A stretch of DNA of 64,000 nt, taken from assembly GCA_964058805.1 (NCBI GenBank), contig CAXKVV010002148.1:243656-307655 (forward strand), in the 5' to 3' direction. Positions 1-12,020 of the stretch are shown piece by piece. A program made the position numbers and the translations under genes. The notes beneath the pieces were generated by a model. That model worked only from the letters and a program-made list of their open reading frames with translations. It searched no databases and was not told the origin of the DNA. The DNA comes from Schoenoplectus triqueter. Lineage: Eukaryota; Streptophyta; Magnoliopsida; Poales; Cyperaceae. Each line of letters starts with the position of its first letter. Within the stretch, counting starts at the first letter, position 1.

Positions 1-3000
1 ATTTCTCGTATGAGGTGATAACGTCGCAGGACATGCTTGGATCTGGAGTGTGATCTCGGTTCCTTGGCCTGAGCTATAGCTCCATTGTTGTCACAATAGA
101 GGTCTACAGGGCCCTGAACACTGGGAACCACTCCTAGTTCACTAAGGAATTTCTTGATCCAGAAACCTTCTTTAGCTGCCTCGGAGGCGGCTATGTACTC
201 AGCTTCGGTGGTTGAGTCTGCTGTGGTCTCTTGCTTGGAACTCTTCCAGCTCACAGCACCGCCGTTGAGTATGAACACGTAACCAGACTGCGATCTTGAA
301 TCATCTCGGTCAGTTTGGAAACTTGCATCTGTGTAACCACTCACCACGAGTTCCGAGTCACCACCGTAGACGAGAAACATATCCTTAGTTCTTCTCAAGT
401 ACTTAAGGATATTCTTTGCAGCATTCCAGTGCTCCATGCCTGGATTAGCCTGATATCTACTCGTCACACTCAAAGCGTACGAGACATCAGGGCGAGTGCA
501 CAACATGGCGTACATGATAGAGCCAATAGCCGAAGCATATGGCACTCTACTCATTATGCTTTGCTCATCAGTTGTCAAAGGACACTGAGTCTTGCTAAGC
601 TGTGCACCATGATTTATTGGCAGAAATCCTTTCTTAGAATTCTGCATACTGAACCGATTCAGCACTTTATCAATATATGTGCTTTGACTTAATCCAATAA
701 GTCTTTTAAATCTATCTCTATAGATCTTTATGCCTAGTATATAGACAGCCTCGCCCAAATCTTTCATTGAGAACACTTTCTTTAATGAAGATTTGGCTGA
801 TTGCAATAAGGGAATATCATTTCCCATTAAGAGTATATCATCCACATAGAGGATTAGAAAAGCGATGGCACTCCCACTAGTTTTCCTGTATACACAAGGT
901 TCTTCTTCGCATTTGATGAAGTCAAACTTTTTGATTTCTTCATGAAATCAAAGATTCCAACTCCTTGATGCTTGCTTCAATCCATAAATGGATTTGAGAA
1001 GCTTGCATATCTTTCCAGCATTTTTTGGATCCTCAAAACCCGTGGGCTGTATCATATACACGTCCTCTTCCAAATTTCCATTTAGGAAGGCGGTTTTCAC
1101 ATCCATCTGCCATATTTCATAATCATGAAATGCGGCAATTGTTAGGAGCATCCGAATTGACTTAAACATAGCTACGGGCGAAAAAGTTTCATCATAATCT
1201 ACGCCGAGAATTTGTTTGAAACCTTTCGCTACTAGCCGTGCTTTGTAAACAGTCATATTACCATCCATGTCTATTTTTCTTTTAAAAACCCACTTGTTAG
1301 CTATGGGTTTTACCCCAACAGGTGGTGCAACCAGGTTCCAAACCGTGTTGTCATACATGGATTGTATTTCGGATCTCATGGCCTCCAGCCATTTATCAGA
1401 GTCGGGTCTATCCACTGCTTCCGCATAGGTCAGAGGATCTTCAGCATCAAATACTGAGACTTCATGCAGTCCCATGTACCTTTCAGGTGCACGGACTGTC
1501 CTATGTGACCTTCGTAGCACTTGTTCTTCAGGCTGTCGAACTTCATCCACATCAGTATGCGGATTTAGTTCTATTTCAACTTGCGTTGAAGTAGATGAGC
1601 TCGGGACTAGAACTTCTTCCGCAACTATTTGTGGATTTAGTTCTTCCAAATGCTCATTAGTCGAAGAATCAAGTGGTGGGTTTATCTGATCAGTATCAGA
1701 TATTGTATTGTGTGATGCATCTTGAATTTCTTCAAGTATTACATTACTCCCACTACTTCCTTTTGCGAGAAACTCTTTCTCCAAAAATATACCATGACGA
1801 GCAACAATTATCTTGTTCTCGGACTGATAATAGAAGTAATATCCTTTCGTTTCCTTAGGATACCCTACGAAAAAACATTTGTCAGCTTTGGGTCCAAGTT
1901 TGTCAGAAGTCGGACGTTTGACAAATACTTCGCAACCCCAAATTTTAAGATAAGACATATTTGGTACCTTACCAAACCATAACTCATATGGAGTCTTTTC
2001 TACTGACTTGGATGGAACCCTATTTATTGTTAGTGCAGCAGTTTCTAGTGCGTGCCCCCAAAACATTTTTGGGAGTGTGGTATTACTCATCATGGAACGA
2101 ACCATGTCTAACAAAGTTCGATTCCTCCTCTCAGAAACACCGTTCCATTGCGGCGTTCCCGGAGGTGTGAGTTGTGAGACTATCCCACATTCTTTTAAGT
2201 ACATTGTAAACTCATAACTTAAGTATTCGCCTCCACGGTCTGACCGTAAGGCCTTAATACTTTTATTCAGTTGATTTTCTACTTCAGTCTTGAATTCCTT
2301 GAATTTTTCAAAGGATTCAGACTTATGTTTCATCAAGTAGACATAACCATATCTACTGTAATCATCAGTAAACGTGATAAAGTAGCGATTACCATTTCTT
2401 GTACAAGTACTCATTGGTCCGCATACATCTGTGTGTATAAGGGCTAATAAGTCACTTGCCCTTTCGCCCTTCTTGGAGAAAGGTGCTTTGGTCATTTTTC
2501 CACGTAAACAAGATTCGCATGTGTTTATTGTTTCAATATTAAAATTACCAAGAAGTCCAACTTCATGTAACTTTTGATGCGTTTCTCGTTTATATGACCA
2601 AGGCGACAATGCCACATAAAAGTCGTACTTTCATGAGATGTTTTGAGTCGTTTATTGATGTTAAATACGGGTTTGTCAATTTCTAGTATATAAAGACCAT
2701 TCATCATAAAAGAAGATTCATAATATAACTCATCTTTGTATATAGAACAACTATTATCCTTTATAACAAAAGAGAAACCATTCATCTCTAAACATGAGAT
2801 TGAAATTATGTTTCTAGAAATACTTGGAACAAAATATACATTTTCAAGTTCCATTACAAGCCCGCTAGGCAAATACAACTCTATATTTCCGACTGTTACG
2901 GCTGCAACTTGTGCTCCATTTCCAACTCGGAGTTGTACTTCCTTGTTGCGTAGTTTCCTCCTATTATTTAGTGCCTGTATATTTGAACAAATATGAGCAC

Positions 3001-3760
3001 ATGATCCAGTATCCAATACCCAATCATAAATAGAGGTAACAACGTTAACTTCAATCATGAAAATACCTGAGGTTGAAGCTTTGGGAACCTTTCCCGTCCT
3101 CACATCCTCCAGATACTTAGGGCAGTTCCTCTTCCAATGACCATTGCCTTGACAATAAAAGCAGTCAGAGGTAGAAGCTTTTGCCTTGGAAGTGTTCTGA
3201 TTAGGAACCATCTTCCCTTTGCCTTTGTACTTAGGTGCCATTTTGGGAGTCGCTTTGCGTTTCATCTTTTTAATCTTCCTCGCACCTTCTTGGATCACGA
3301 GGATAGAAGAACTCTTCTTCATGTCCCCATCAGCGATCCTCAACATCCCTTGAAGCTCCTGCAAGCTCTTGTCCATTCCCAGCATATGATAATTCCTGAT
3401 GAAATTAGAATAGCTAGGAGGGAGAGAGTTCAGGATAACATCCGTAACAAACTCTTTGTTCAACGGACTGTTAAGCTTCTCCAACTGCTCAACATCGCTC
3501 GTCATACGGAGCATGTGAGTGTCAAGAGAGCTGCCCTCAGTCATCTTATGACTCAGCAGAGATTTAGTCACCTTAAATTTCTTGACCAATAAACTTTGTA
3601 CATCAAGCTCATCTTCTTTGTGCTTGTTGTACATGGTGACTTCATTTGCTGTGCAGCCTACTGCAGGCTGTGCAGAGATTGGTGTGTTAAGGACGTACTC
3701 GAGTTTCTCATGTCTTAGTATGAGCGCACGGAACGTATTAGTAAGAGTTTCTTTAGCCAT
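1..3760 (-). pseudogene. copia gag-pol polyprotein, frameshifted and with one nonsense codon
   Basis: Read from the ATG at 3758-3760. Gag comes first, with a CCHC zinc knuckle (CFYCQGNGHWKRNC) near residue 200. The aspartic protease follows with a DTG active site (VLDTGSCAHIC), then the GAG-pre-integrase segment (MWHCRLGHIN). Near 2580 a single-base change shifts the frame and coding continues in the frame open over 948-2615: integrase with zinc-binding cysteines (CESCLRGK), an HTDVCGPM block and SDRGGEY, then the start of reverse transcriptase (YKARLVAKG, QMDVKTAFLNG). At 948-950 an in-frame TGA sits where copia RTs usually have Arg, consistent with CGA-to-TGA decay. Beyond it the frame is open to position 1, with the RT catalytic YVDDILL block and RNase H segments (YTDASFQ, TEAEYIAASEA). 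Two lesions make it non-autonomous as it stands. Confidence 0.93.
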
Positions 3761-4206
3761 GTGCTACAACGTAAAATGTAAAGATTTTTAGCTTTGTTCA
3801 TGTAATGTCTTATTTCAAATAAAACTCCCACTACAAATTTGTTCTATTCCCGTTTGTAGTTAGGACCAAGATCCCTATTTTCATTGATAATCAAGTTATC
3901 GTTGAATAACTCGTTTATTAATTATCTTAGGTAAGCAACTCTTTGCTAATCACATCTCTATGTGATTCTTGGTTTCGCTAAACATCATATGTTTTAACGA
4001 AACTTTGCCCCAAGCCCAAAACTGTTTTGGAAATCATTGGTAAGTAACCTCACTCTATTTGATTCGTTATGTCGGACATAACCCTCGAAAACCAAAGGTA
4101 AAAGGTGACGCCTACTGAGTAGGTCACGTCTGCCAATGAACAATGATATGCGAGGACAGAGTAGGTAGGGCATATTACTTAATTTTTCGGGTTTAACATC
4201 GTAAGT

Positions 4207-4671
4207 AGTCAGTTTGTTAAACTGACTTTAGACAGACTTACGAACACGTAAAAGATGTCTGCCAGAAAGACCACTGAAAGTTCCTTTTCCAGTCTTTCTT
4301 TGACACAACCTTCCTTCACGGTTTCTTAAAAATGATAAATCTAATTTATACATTTATAATTAGTCAGTTTATTAAGCTAACTTTAAACAGACTTATGAAC
4401 ACGTGAAAATACGTCTGCCAGAAAGACCATTGAAAGTTCCTTTTCCAGTCTTTCTTTGACATAACATTCTTTCACGGTTCCTTAAAATGATAAATCTAAT
4501 TTACACATTTATAATTAGTCAGTTTATTAAGCTGACTTTAAATAGACTTATGAACACGTGAAAAGACGTCTGCCAGAAAGACCATTGAAAGTTCCTTTTC
4601 CAGTCTTTCTTTGACATAACATTCTTTCACGGTTCCTTAAAATGATAAATCTAATTTACTCATTTATTATC
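4207..4671 (-). repeat. 155-bp tandem repeat, three copies, in the copia leader
   Basis: Units start at 4207, 4362 and 4517, an exact 155-bp period, each beginning AGTCAGTTTRTTAA. Each unit contains AGAAAGAC and, about 25 bases on, GTCTTTCT, which are reverse complements, so each copy can form a short hairpin. The second and third copies are nearly identical and the first is more diverged. Seen directly; an RNA role is speculative. Confidence 0.9.
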
Positions 4672-5460
4672 AAAGCGGTAAATCCAATTTACCAGCTCAT
4701 ACAAACATTTTGTATATATACATGAATCAGTCACGTATATAACTACTATCTATCCAATAGAAGTAGCTTTGCATCTATGATAAGATACATTTCATATCAA
4801 AGCAGTAAATTTAATTTACTTGCTCATACAAACATTTTGTATATATATATGTGAATCAGTCACATATATAACTATCAGTTCTCAATTCTTTATTTTGCAA
4901 CTTCATCTTTGTTCTTTATTTATACCGTAAAAAGCATATAAACATTTTATATGATTTCAAAACAGTTAATTCCTTCTGGTACGATAAAGTAATTTGATAA
5001 CGTGACAAAGTTCCTTTTCGGCCAGTTATCAGGACACGTAAAAGGGGCTCCCAGGAAAGATCGGGGTCACGAGGACCACTTTAAATTCAATCTTTCCTAG
5101 ACAGAACCATCTCTTTCGGGTGTGGAGATCAACAGCTCTTACTCAGGTACTTTATTGCTTCATCACATTCATAGATATACTTTTCATAACTAAAAGTTTT
5201 CGAAAAAGCAAAAGAGTTACATTTGCCATGCTTCGAAAGCGTAAAAGTAATTTGGTAACGTGACAAAGTTCCTTTTGGGCCAGTTATCAGGACACGTAAA
5301 AGGGCATGTCAGAAAGAATACCGAAGGTATCCACTTCCCATCTTTCTTTGACATCACCTTATCTTTTATGTGTGGAGATCAACAGCTCTTACTTAGGTAC
5401 TTTATTGCTTCATCACATTCTTAGATATACTTTAACACAATCGAAAGTTTTCGAAAAAAA
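4672..5460 (-). repeat. two further duplicated blocks in the copia leader
   Basis: A block of about 130 bp (TTTACY-AGCTCATACAAACATTTTGTATATA type) occurs near 4670-4750 and again near 4798-4875. A second block, starting GTAATTTGRTAACGTGACAAAG, occurs at about 4988 and 5246, roughly 258 bp apart. It ends with the shared run GTGGAGATCAACAGCTCTTA. Mismatches between copies show independent decay. Confidence 0.8.
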
Positions 5461-5653
5461 AGCGTAAAGAAAGCATAAAGAAAGCTTAAATCTAATTTAA
5501 CTTTCTTAGTCGACAGAGCCGAACCAAGAAAATCCAATTTTATTTGGTTTGGACTTTAAGCTGCAAATCTAAGAATTAAACCGATACGGGGTATATGCAT
5601 CTTATTTGCATAAGATATAACCTTATAGAAAATCAATCAGCGGGAGAGCCTTT

Positions 5654-5665
5654 GCTCTGATACCA
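5654..5665 (-). other. retrotransposon primer-binding site (tRNA-iMet type)
   Basis: Read on the minus strand this is TGGTATCAGAGC, the standard plant copia site complementary to the 3' end of initiator methionine tRNA. It lies one base inside the LTR end (...CCCAACA, then G, then the site). It fixes the LTR/leader boundary and the element's orientation. Confidence 0.93.
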
Positions 5666-6318
5666 CTGTTGGGATTCTGAATGCCCAAATCCCATTAATG
5701 CTCAAGCTGCGGAAAGACCGTAGAACAAAAATTTTACTTCTACTTAAGTTAGGGATTAAAGTATGTCGGATAATAACCGAGAGTTACAGACATTTAATCC
5801 TTTACAAAAGACGGTAAAATATTATTTTACTTCTAACTTAAGCTTAGGGTTAAAGTGATGTGTCGGATGATTACCGAGAGATACACACCTCTTTAAACCT
5901 TTATTGATCTACTCCATGATTGATTTCTAAAATATTAATCTACTTAACAATTAAATAGATTAATATAAGATGTTATACCTCGCTTCCAAATTTTAATTGG
6001 AATGAAAATCGGCTTGTCTCGGAGCACCAAACGTCTGATGCCTCTGTAGGTTATCCACCAGGACTGACCAGAGAGCGGTTTATTTCTTTTGCCAGAAATA
6101 CTGTAAACCGCGGTTTTTCGCAAAAACACTATTCACCCGAGAAAAAGACGAAATAGTACTATTCACGACTCGCAGTAATTCTGTTTCACAAATGTGCAGA
6201 AATACCGCAACTTTCGTAAAAACACTATTCACCGATCCCGTGAATTCTGAAACAACCGTATACCGGGAGAGAGAAAGTAGAACTGATTTGGTGGAACTTT
6301 TTCTCTCACCCTACCCCT

Positions 6319-6328
6319 CTATTTATAG
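6319..6328 (-). promoter_or_regulatory. TATA box of the copia LTR promoter
   Basis: CTATAAATAG on the minus strand, about 650 bp upstream of the LTR inner end, as expected for a U3/R junction near 6290. U3 tandem repeats lie immediately upstream. Confidence 0.7.
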
Positions 6329-6335
6329 AAAAAAT

Positions 6336-6510
6336 GGAATTGACAAATTACCAAAATGCCCTCGTGAATAGTAAGGAGGTTTCAAAGTGAAAAGACCAAA
6401 ATACCCTTAAAGTTCATCCAATTTACCAAAACGCCATTGGGCTTTTTGGCCAAATTACCGAAATACCCTTGGGCTTTTGGACAAATTACCAAAATACCCT
6501 TGGAGGTCAT
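6336..6510 (-). repeat. short tandem repeats upstream of the LTR TATA box
   Basis: About five degenerate copies of a 30-40 bp unit with the core AAATTACCRAAATRCCCTTG (plus-strand reading), lying directly upstream of the LTR TATA box in transcription order. Tandem U3 repeats of this kind act as enhancers in some plant copia elements such as Tnt1; that role is inferred here. Confidence 0.7.
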
Positions 6511-7774
6511 CATGGGCCTTTTTGGGCTTTTCTGATTTTGGGCTTTTTTGGGCTTTTCTGATTTTGGGCTTTTAATTATTAATTAAGACTTTAATTATAA
6601 ATGGGCTTTGGCCCATAATTCAAATCCATAATTAACATTTTAAAATCCAAATCAAATATATATAATTGTCATCTACAATTATATTTTTCTCGGTTGTTGT
6701 TTCGGCGAATTTATACGACGTGTCCAACACGTTATAAATTCAATCTGATTTTTGCTTTTTGTCATCTCTATGACAAATATAATTATATCATATATAATTA
6801 ATTATAACCATCTTATTATTAATTATAAACAATTCATAATTAATCAATAAGATTCTCCGATTAACTCCTATACGGTGTGACCCGACAGGATCCGTGTTAT
6901 GTTGGTAAATAGAGTTAAAACCGTTTTAACTTCTATAATCATAGGAGGCATCTGGCAGAATGCACTATGACCATCCAATTACACAGATGATGATGTACTG
7001 TACAATATCATGATCCAGTAAACTATTTACTTGTGTTTAATTCTTTTGTCTCATAGCTATCAGATCAGTTTCAAGGTAGGTATGTGTCATCCTTGCAAAC
7101 TTAATCTTTTCTTGATCCTGAGTAAATTATCAAATATAATTACTCTTGTACTTATACTGCTAGCAGATAATCTTACTCTATCAAGGGGCCCAGTGATGCT
7201 ATAACTCATATAGAAATATGAGGGACAATAGTACTTTTGGCAAACCATCTCTTCCTCCGCATAAGTTATGTATACCGAAGAGCTACCTTTATAGCCACCT
7301 TTTACGGATAACGTTTGGTAGAAATCACACACATACATATCTTATGTAGGAAAAATGAATACCTCATACTTTAGAATTTAATACTGAATGAAAACATTAA
7401 TGACACGAACACAATTCCATTTAATGTTTCATTCGGGGTCTATCAAATACGATGTTCCTAGAACATCTATTTATGTGATTAAAATGACAACTCTTTGTCT
7501 ATGGTCTGTAAAACTTGACCATCATTTAATCCACATACTAACTTGATAACAGTTAATTAGTGTTCCTGCTAATTACCTTGGTTAGTGACTTTTAAGAGTA
7601 TATTCTATATTATGAAGTTTCACAATTCCAGTCATGAACTCGGAATGATTCATAAATTCAATAATACTCAAGGAAACAAAATATCGTTTAAATATCCAAT
7701 TCATGAACAAAGCTTTATATAACAAATTTGTCGTATTATTGACTTCAAGATTATTACAAACTAACAACATAGAC

Positions 7775-8410
7775 CCTGCAACTCATAACTGCATATCCTA
7801 ATAGTTGTTATACATAGTTTCACACGCCATACAACCCCCACCTTTCTGGGTACGATATGAATATCCCAGTGACATCTTTTACTGGGCATCGAACCCAAAT
7901 CTTTATAAGGTATCCACCAATTCCGCCTATCCTGCAACAGAAAACTACTTCAACCATGCAACAACCGATCTCTGAGACCAACCGTGCCCCTCAAAGACAG
8001 AAACCATTACAACAGTTGATACCTCCAACCAACCAGGCCTCTTTCATATATGGCCCTTAAGATGAAACCTATGTGCCTGAGGATAGACCATCACCAGACC
8101 ATGTTCATCACACCGAGAACTCCCAGCACTCTTAAGCACAGGAGCATTCTCAAATCCGAGGCAGTTCACTAACTTACACTCATTTTCATAATCATATCTA
8201 GGCAACATATTTTACGGCGGAACAAATCGAGGAGATTGTCCAAAAGAAGGTTGAACACCAGATGACCAAGTATGAGAAATCATCGAACCCCAAATGATTA
8301 AAGTCAACCATGGGGCCCCTGTCACCTGATATGTATTAATTGACTATGCATGATCTCAAGATTCCCTCCTCGCTTGATACGTTCAAAGGGAGTGATACCG
8401 TTGTCCCTGA
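7775..8410 (+). pseudogene. Ty3/gypsy gag remnant
   Basis: Broken plus-strand reading frames that together resemble the N-terminal, proline/glutamine-rich part of a gypsy gag (7857-8060), followed by a piece reading YFTAEQIEEIVQKKVEHQ and a DLKIPSSLDTFKGSD segment near 8360. That last piece recalls the conserved start of the gypsy gag core (a FKMP...YDG-like block). Several stops interrupt it and nothing of pol is present. The copia element abuts it at 7769. Family assignment is by general likeness only. Confidence 0.5.
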
Positions 8411-8914
8411 CAATGGCGCCAAAAACTTGATGTGCAGTTTTACAATTAGCCCTTTTACTAAACCTAGGTTGTAAATATACAACCGTCAATTGTAGTACTT
8501 TAAGTGTCGAATCCACGGGGACGAGTCGATCCTCTAAATTAACCTTAATATCTAAACCAATGTTATCTAAAGTTGTTTGGTGGTTTCAGAGATTATTACA
8601 TAATAATTAACTATGATAACAAAAGAGATAAAATTAAGACTTAATTAAGTAAATAAGGTTCTAGGATTCAGAGCATCACAACCCGCTTGCTTTGATAATA
8701 ATAGTTGATTGATTCGATTGACTAAGTTATGGATATTGATGTCAATTTATAGTGCTAAGTAAAGATCTCTCTTCTCAACACAATTTCTAAATCAATTTGG
8801 AGTAATACCCTCATATTACACCAATTTAATCTAGATTTTTAAGGTACAAGTCAAGTTAGGTATATAAGTCGATTTGCATAGCAGTTATGAATTTAACAAA
8901 ATTGATGTGGTTAA
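8411..8914. other. LTR-like retroelement fragment
   Basis: Begins TGGCGCCAAAAACTTG and includes GTCGAATCCACGGGGA, phrases common in LTRs of plant gypsy elements. No ORF is present and no matching partner LTR was recognised nearby. The join to the gag remnant suggests a rearranged or deleted element. Confidence 0.45.
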
Positions 8915-9279
8915 ACTCACTGAAGGTCTCTGTGAGTTTAACTCAAAATGTGTATCAAATGATCTTCAAATTTTGATTTTTCACTCTCATAAAAATTTTC
9001 ATATTGAAATCTTATGGGATACAAAAAATTGAGATGTATTGGGTTTTCTAAGTCATCATTTTTAATTTTTAAAAATTAGCTCTAAAAATAATAATAAAAT
9101 ATTTAATATTTGTATATTATTTTCAAAACTTAAAAAAAGTGAATTAGAAAACTCGAAACATCACAAAATTTTGTATCCCATAAGATTTCAATATGAAGAA
9201 TTTAATGAAAGTGAAAAATCAAAATTTGGAGATCATTTGATATACTTTTGAGTTAAACTCACGGAGTCCTTTCATGAGC
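8915..9279. repeat. foldback MITE, family 1, copy 1
   Basis: Imperfect inverted repeat across about 365 bp: GTGAGTTTAACTCAAAA near 8931 and TTTTGAGTTAAACTCAC near 9247, with the arms continuing inward to a central AT-rich loop (ATCTTATGGGATACAAAA against TTTTGTATCCCATAAGAT). TTAA flanks both ends. A second member lies at 31036-31431. Confidence 0.8.
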
Positions 9280-9290
9280 TTAAGCACACG

Positions 9291-9333
<43 letters not shown>

Positions 9334-9334
9334 C

Positions 9335-9657
9335 AGAGTTTGGCTACGGTGCTACACGTAGCACGGATGACCCGTGTGCTACGGACCGTTTATTCGTCTT
9401 CAAAGTTTAAATAATCGATCCGACTGGTCAAAATATTTTTCAGATGAAAATCTAGTTGGGGACCAAATTTTATATTTTTTAGAATTTTTTTACTATTTTT
9501 TAAGATAGCTATAAAATCACTTGATTCTATTTTTTACTAGATTTTCATATAAAAAATATTTTGACCGGTCGGATCGACCATTTAAACTTTGAAGATGGAG
9601 AAACGATCCGTAGCACACAAGTCATCCATGCTACGCATAGCACCGTAGCCAAACTCT
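9335..9657. repeat. foldback MITE in GA/CT and TA microsatellites
   Basis: Nearly full-length palindrome of about 320 bp with outer arms GTTTGGCTACGGTGCTAC and GTAGCACCGTAGCCAAAC. The arms continue inward through GACCGGTCGGATCGA-like sequence to a central AAATTTTATATTTTTT core. Mirrored (TA)n(GA)n and (CT)n(TA)n runs flank it at 9286-9334 and 9650-9690, so the microsatellites appear to travel with the element ends. Confidence 0.85.
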
Positions 9658-9990
9658 CTCTCTCTCCCTCTCTCTCTCTATATATATAAGATTATGATAT
9701 GAAGAATCTTTTGAGATATTTAAATTGAAATTTTGAGAATGGGATTTTAAAATTTTGACCGTAAATATTTTCGGCTCAAAATGCTTACGGAATAACCATA
9801 GTCATTCCATATATATATATATATGACTTAAATAAATTATTATTGTTTCGGAGTGAGATTTCATATCTCCAAGGATATTTCAATATGAAGATGATGCTCA
9901 ACGGTTTGGATCGGCCGTTTGAACTTTTAAATTCGAGATACGGACGCGAAGCACAATTTTTTTTTTACTTCGCGAAGCACCATAGCATTA

Positions 9991-10028
<38 letters not shown>

Positions 10029-10260
10029 CTTAATAAAAATAACAGAAATCAATCGAAATTCATACATTTTGACCCAGGGGCACCCGGGGGTGGCATCATT
10101 GTCACTTCTCCTATCTATTATTTGCCATATTTTTATTTAGGTTGTCTAAATACTTGCGTTAGAGAATGTATCAATACAAAGGAGAGCCAAGAATATATTC
10201 TCACACATTTTCTCTGAAACTCTCACACGTTTTCTCTTAACTCCCGGGAGAACTCACAAG
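9658..10260. other. microsatellites and a half foldback element
   Basis: 9841-9996 resembles one arm of the preceding MITE class (AACGGTTTGGATCGGCCGTTTGAACTTTTAAATTC, broken here by mismatches, then GAAGCACCATAGCATTACTCTCTC), followed by (CT)n(TA)n. The rest is AT-rich with no gene signal. The possible ORF over 9843-10217 crosses the microsatellite and is not a gene. Confidence 0.5.
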
Positions 10261-12020
10261 TAAAAATAAATTCATAACGATATTTGGGCCGTTATATAAA
10301 TTGAAGCAAAAATATGATTTCTTAAGAAAGAACAAAATTTAACAAAAAAAAATAAAATTAAAGATGGTTGATAAAATTTATGTCGCAAAATAGGAAAAAA
10401 AAGAAAGCCGCTGGTCAAACAAATACTAATCTCACTCCGGTACAGATGTGAATTTCATCAAAATACCGCCGAATGTTTTCTTTCCATCAACTTATTACTG
10501 GTGTAAAATTTTCTTATTAAAAAATGAATAAAGATAGATATGTCCGATTATAATATTTATGAACATCAGGCCATTCGTAACTATTAAATAATTATCTTAC
10601 ATTAAAAAAAATGTAGTACTATCTACAAAAACTTGAAGCATATCAAAGTTGCAACTGACCTATAATTTTGTCCTTAATTTAAACTTAGCTCTGGATATTT
10701 GATTTAAGTCCAACACTTAAGAGCTAGTTACTTATTGAGGAAATTTGGTGAGTTAAACCGAAACGAATGAAATTATGGAGCTTTTATATTAATTTATCAA
10801 CTCAAGTTACTCAACATGCATTATGTCTGATTTCTTTTCTTAAACACAAACATGGATACGATGTGAGAGTCGTACCACCACGCACCAATCAAATATAAAA
10901 TAGTCAAAATCAAGGTTGCTCGCAAGCACCTTACAGAACTTTCTTGTCTTTTTTCGTTTCTTTAATTATGGCCTTTCAGATTAAAAATTAAGCACTCTTT
11001 TGAATTCCCTTGGCGCACAAGGCCAGGTTTATCGCTTTTAGGTAGGAGTTGGTTTATATAATTAGTTAGTTTAGACTTTCTTTGGCCCTTCTGGTTGCAA
11101 TGGTCAAATTACTCTATCACATCAAAAACATATTAAATATATTGGTGCTGATATTTTTTTTAATCTCTCAAATTTCATAATTATTCATAGGAAACTCTAT
11201 TTTATTCGGATTTTGAACTTATAATTTTTCACGCAGAGATATTGTCATTTATCATTAAAACAAATGCTGATTCTCTGATGCTGATATTCTATCGTCATCC
11301 AGCAGTCGCTCAAAATTTTAAGAACCGTTTTGACGAATTTGAACCAACACAATAAATATTTTTTATTTTTAAATAAGAGATATAGGTGTCAATTAAATTA
11401 AGATTGCAATATGTTTGTATATGAAAAATGAAGTTGAATTTTTTAAGGCCGCGAGTAAAATCAAGATTTAGTAAATAGTAACTTCCAAATTGAGAATAAA
11501 TAATAAAATTATTTTTTTATGCATGTGCGATTGTACGGTGTGCCCGGCCGAGAAAAGGATATTGGGATCTTGCATGTCATATTTATGTGCACGGAGCTTT
11601 CCTCATAATAACATTATATGACAGCATATCTGTCCATATTGCATTTTGGTATGTGACAAATCTGCGTCAAGATTCATTTAATGCATCATTACATTATACA
11701 ATTATGCAAATAAATGATAAACAGTGTACCATTTATGCAGATAATTAACCACCAGAAGATCAAGAAAGACCATCTTTCGAAATTTCCAACACCTAATTAA
11801 ATACATTCTTGAGTCTTGATAAAAATTAAAAAGGAAAAACAAATTAAACCGAGGTCACAATTATCATACAAAAATATTCGAGGGACCAATATGTTAAAAA
11901 TCAGCTATATTAAAATGACACACAATGGACCAGCCAGATCCCAGTATCCCATCCTATTACTATTAGGAAGCCACCTCTATTTTAGCTTCAGCAAGCAGAA
12001 AGAGAGAGAAAGGAGGAGAG
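10261..12020. other. intergenic DNA upstream of the TBL gene
   Basis: AT-rich, with no coding exon or clear transposon. The last ~30 bases before the ATG (AGCAGAAAGAGAGAGAAAGG) are purine-rich and typical of a plant 5' leader. No confident TATA box was chosen. Confidence 0.5.

Larger units (their letters stand above)
3761..5653 (-). other. copia 5' untranslated leader, repeat-rich
   Basis: About 1.9 kb between the primer-binding site and the gag ATG with no sizeable ORF. It is built largely of local repeats: three copies of a 155-bp unit (4207-4671) and two further duplicated blocks (4672-5460). It would be the packaged, untranslated leader of the genomic RNA. Function is inferred from position only. 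Confidence 0.7.
1..7769 (-). mobile_element. Ty1/copia LTR retrotransposon, 3' part outside window
   Basis: Minus-strand copia element reading from a 5' LTR (5667-7769) through a tRNA-iMet-type primer-binding site (5654-5665), a 1.9-kb leader, then gag, protease, integrase, reverse transcriptase and RNase H in the order typical of Ty1/copia, down to the left edge at position 1. The 3' LTR, polypurine tract and target duplication are not visible. Only two coding lesions were found, a frameshift near 2580 and a stop at 948-950, so the insertion looks fairly young. The boundary at 7769 rests on the TG...CA termini (TGTTG.../...CCAACA read on the minus strand) and needs the other LTR to be certain. 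Confidence 0.9.
5667..7769 (-). repeat. 5' LTR of the copia element (about 2.1 kb)
   Basis: Minus-strand start TGTTGTTAG at 7769 and end ...CCCAACA at 5667. The LTR has a clear TATA box (6319-6328), tandem short repeats just upstream of it in U3 (6336-6510), and a roughly 110-bp duplicated block in the R/U5 part (about 5700-5910). The inner end is secured by the adjacent primer-binding site. The outer end at 7769 is chosen by the TG rule, since the partner LTR is out of view. Confidence 0.75.

Noticed and set aside
315..3592. Plus-strand frames across the copia element
   Set aside because: Antisense to gag-pol, which has recognisable catalytic motifs on the minus strand.
9286..10030. Regularly spaced repeats that might suggest an array
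   Set aside because: They are TA and GA microsatellites at the ends of foldback elements, not a direct-repeat/spacer array.
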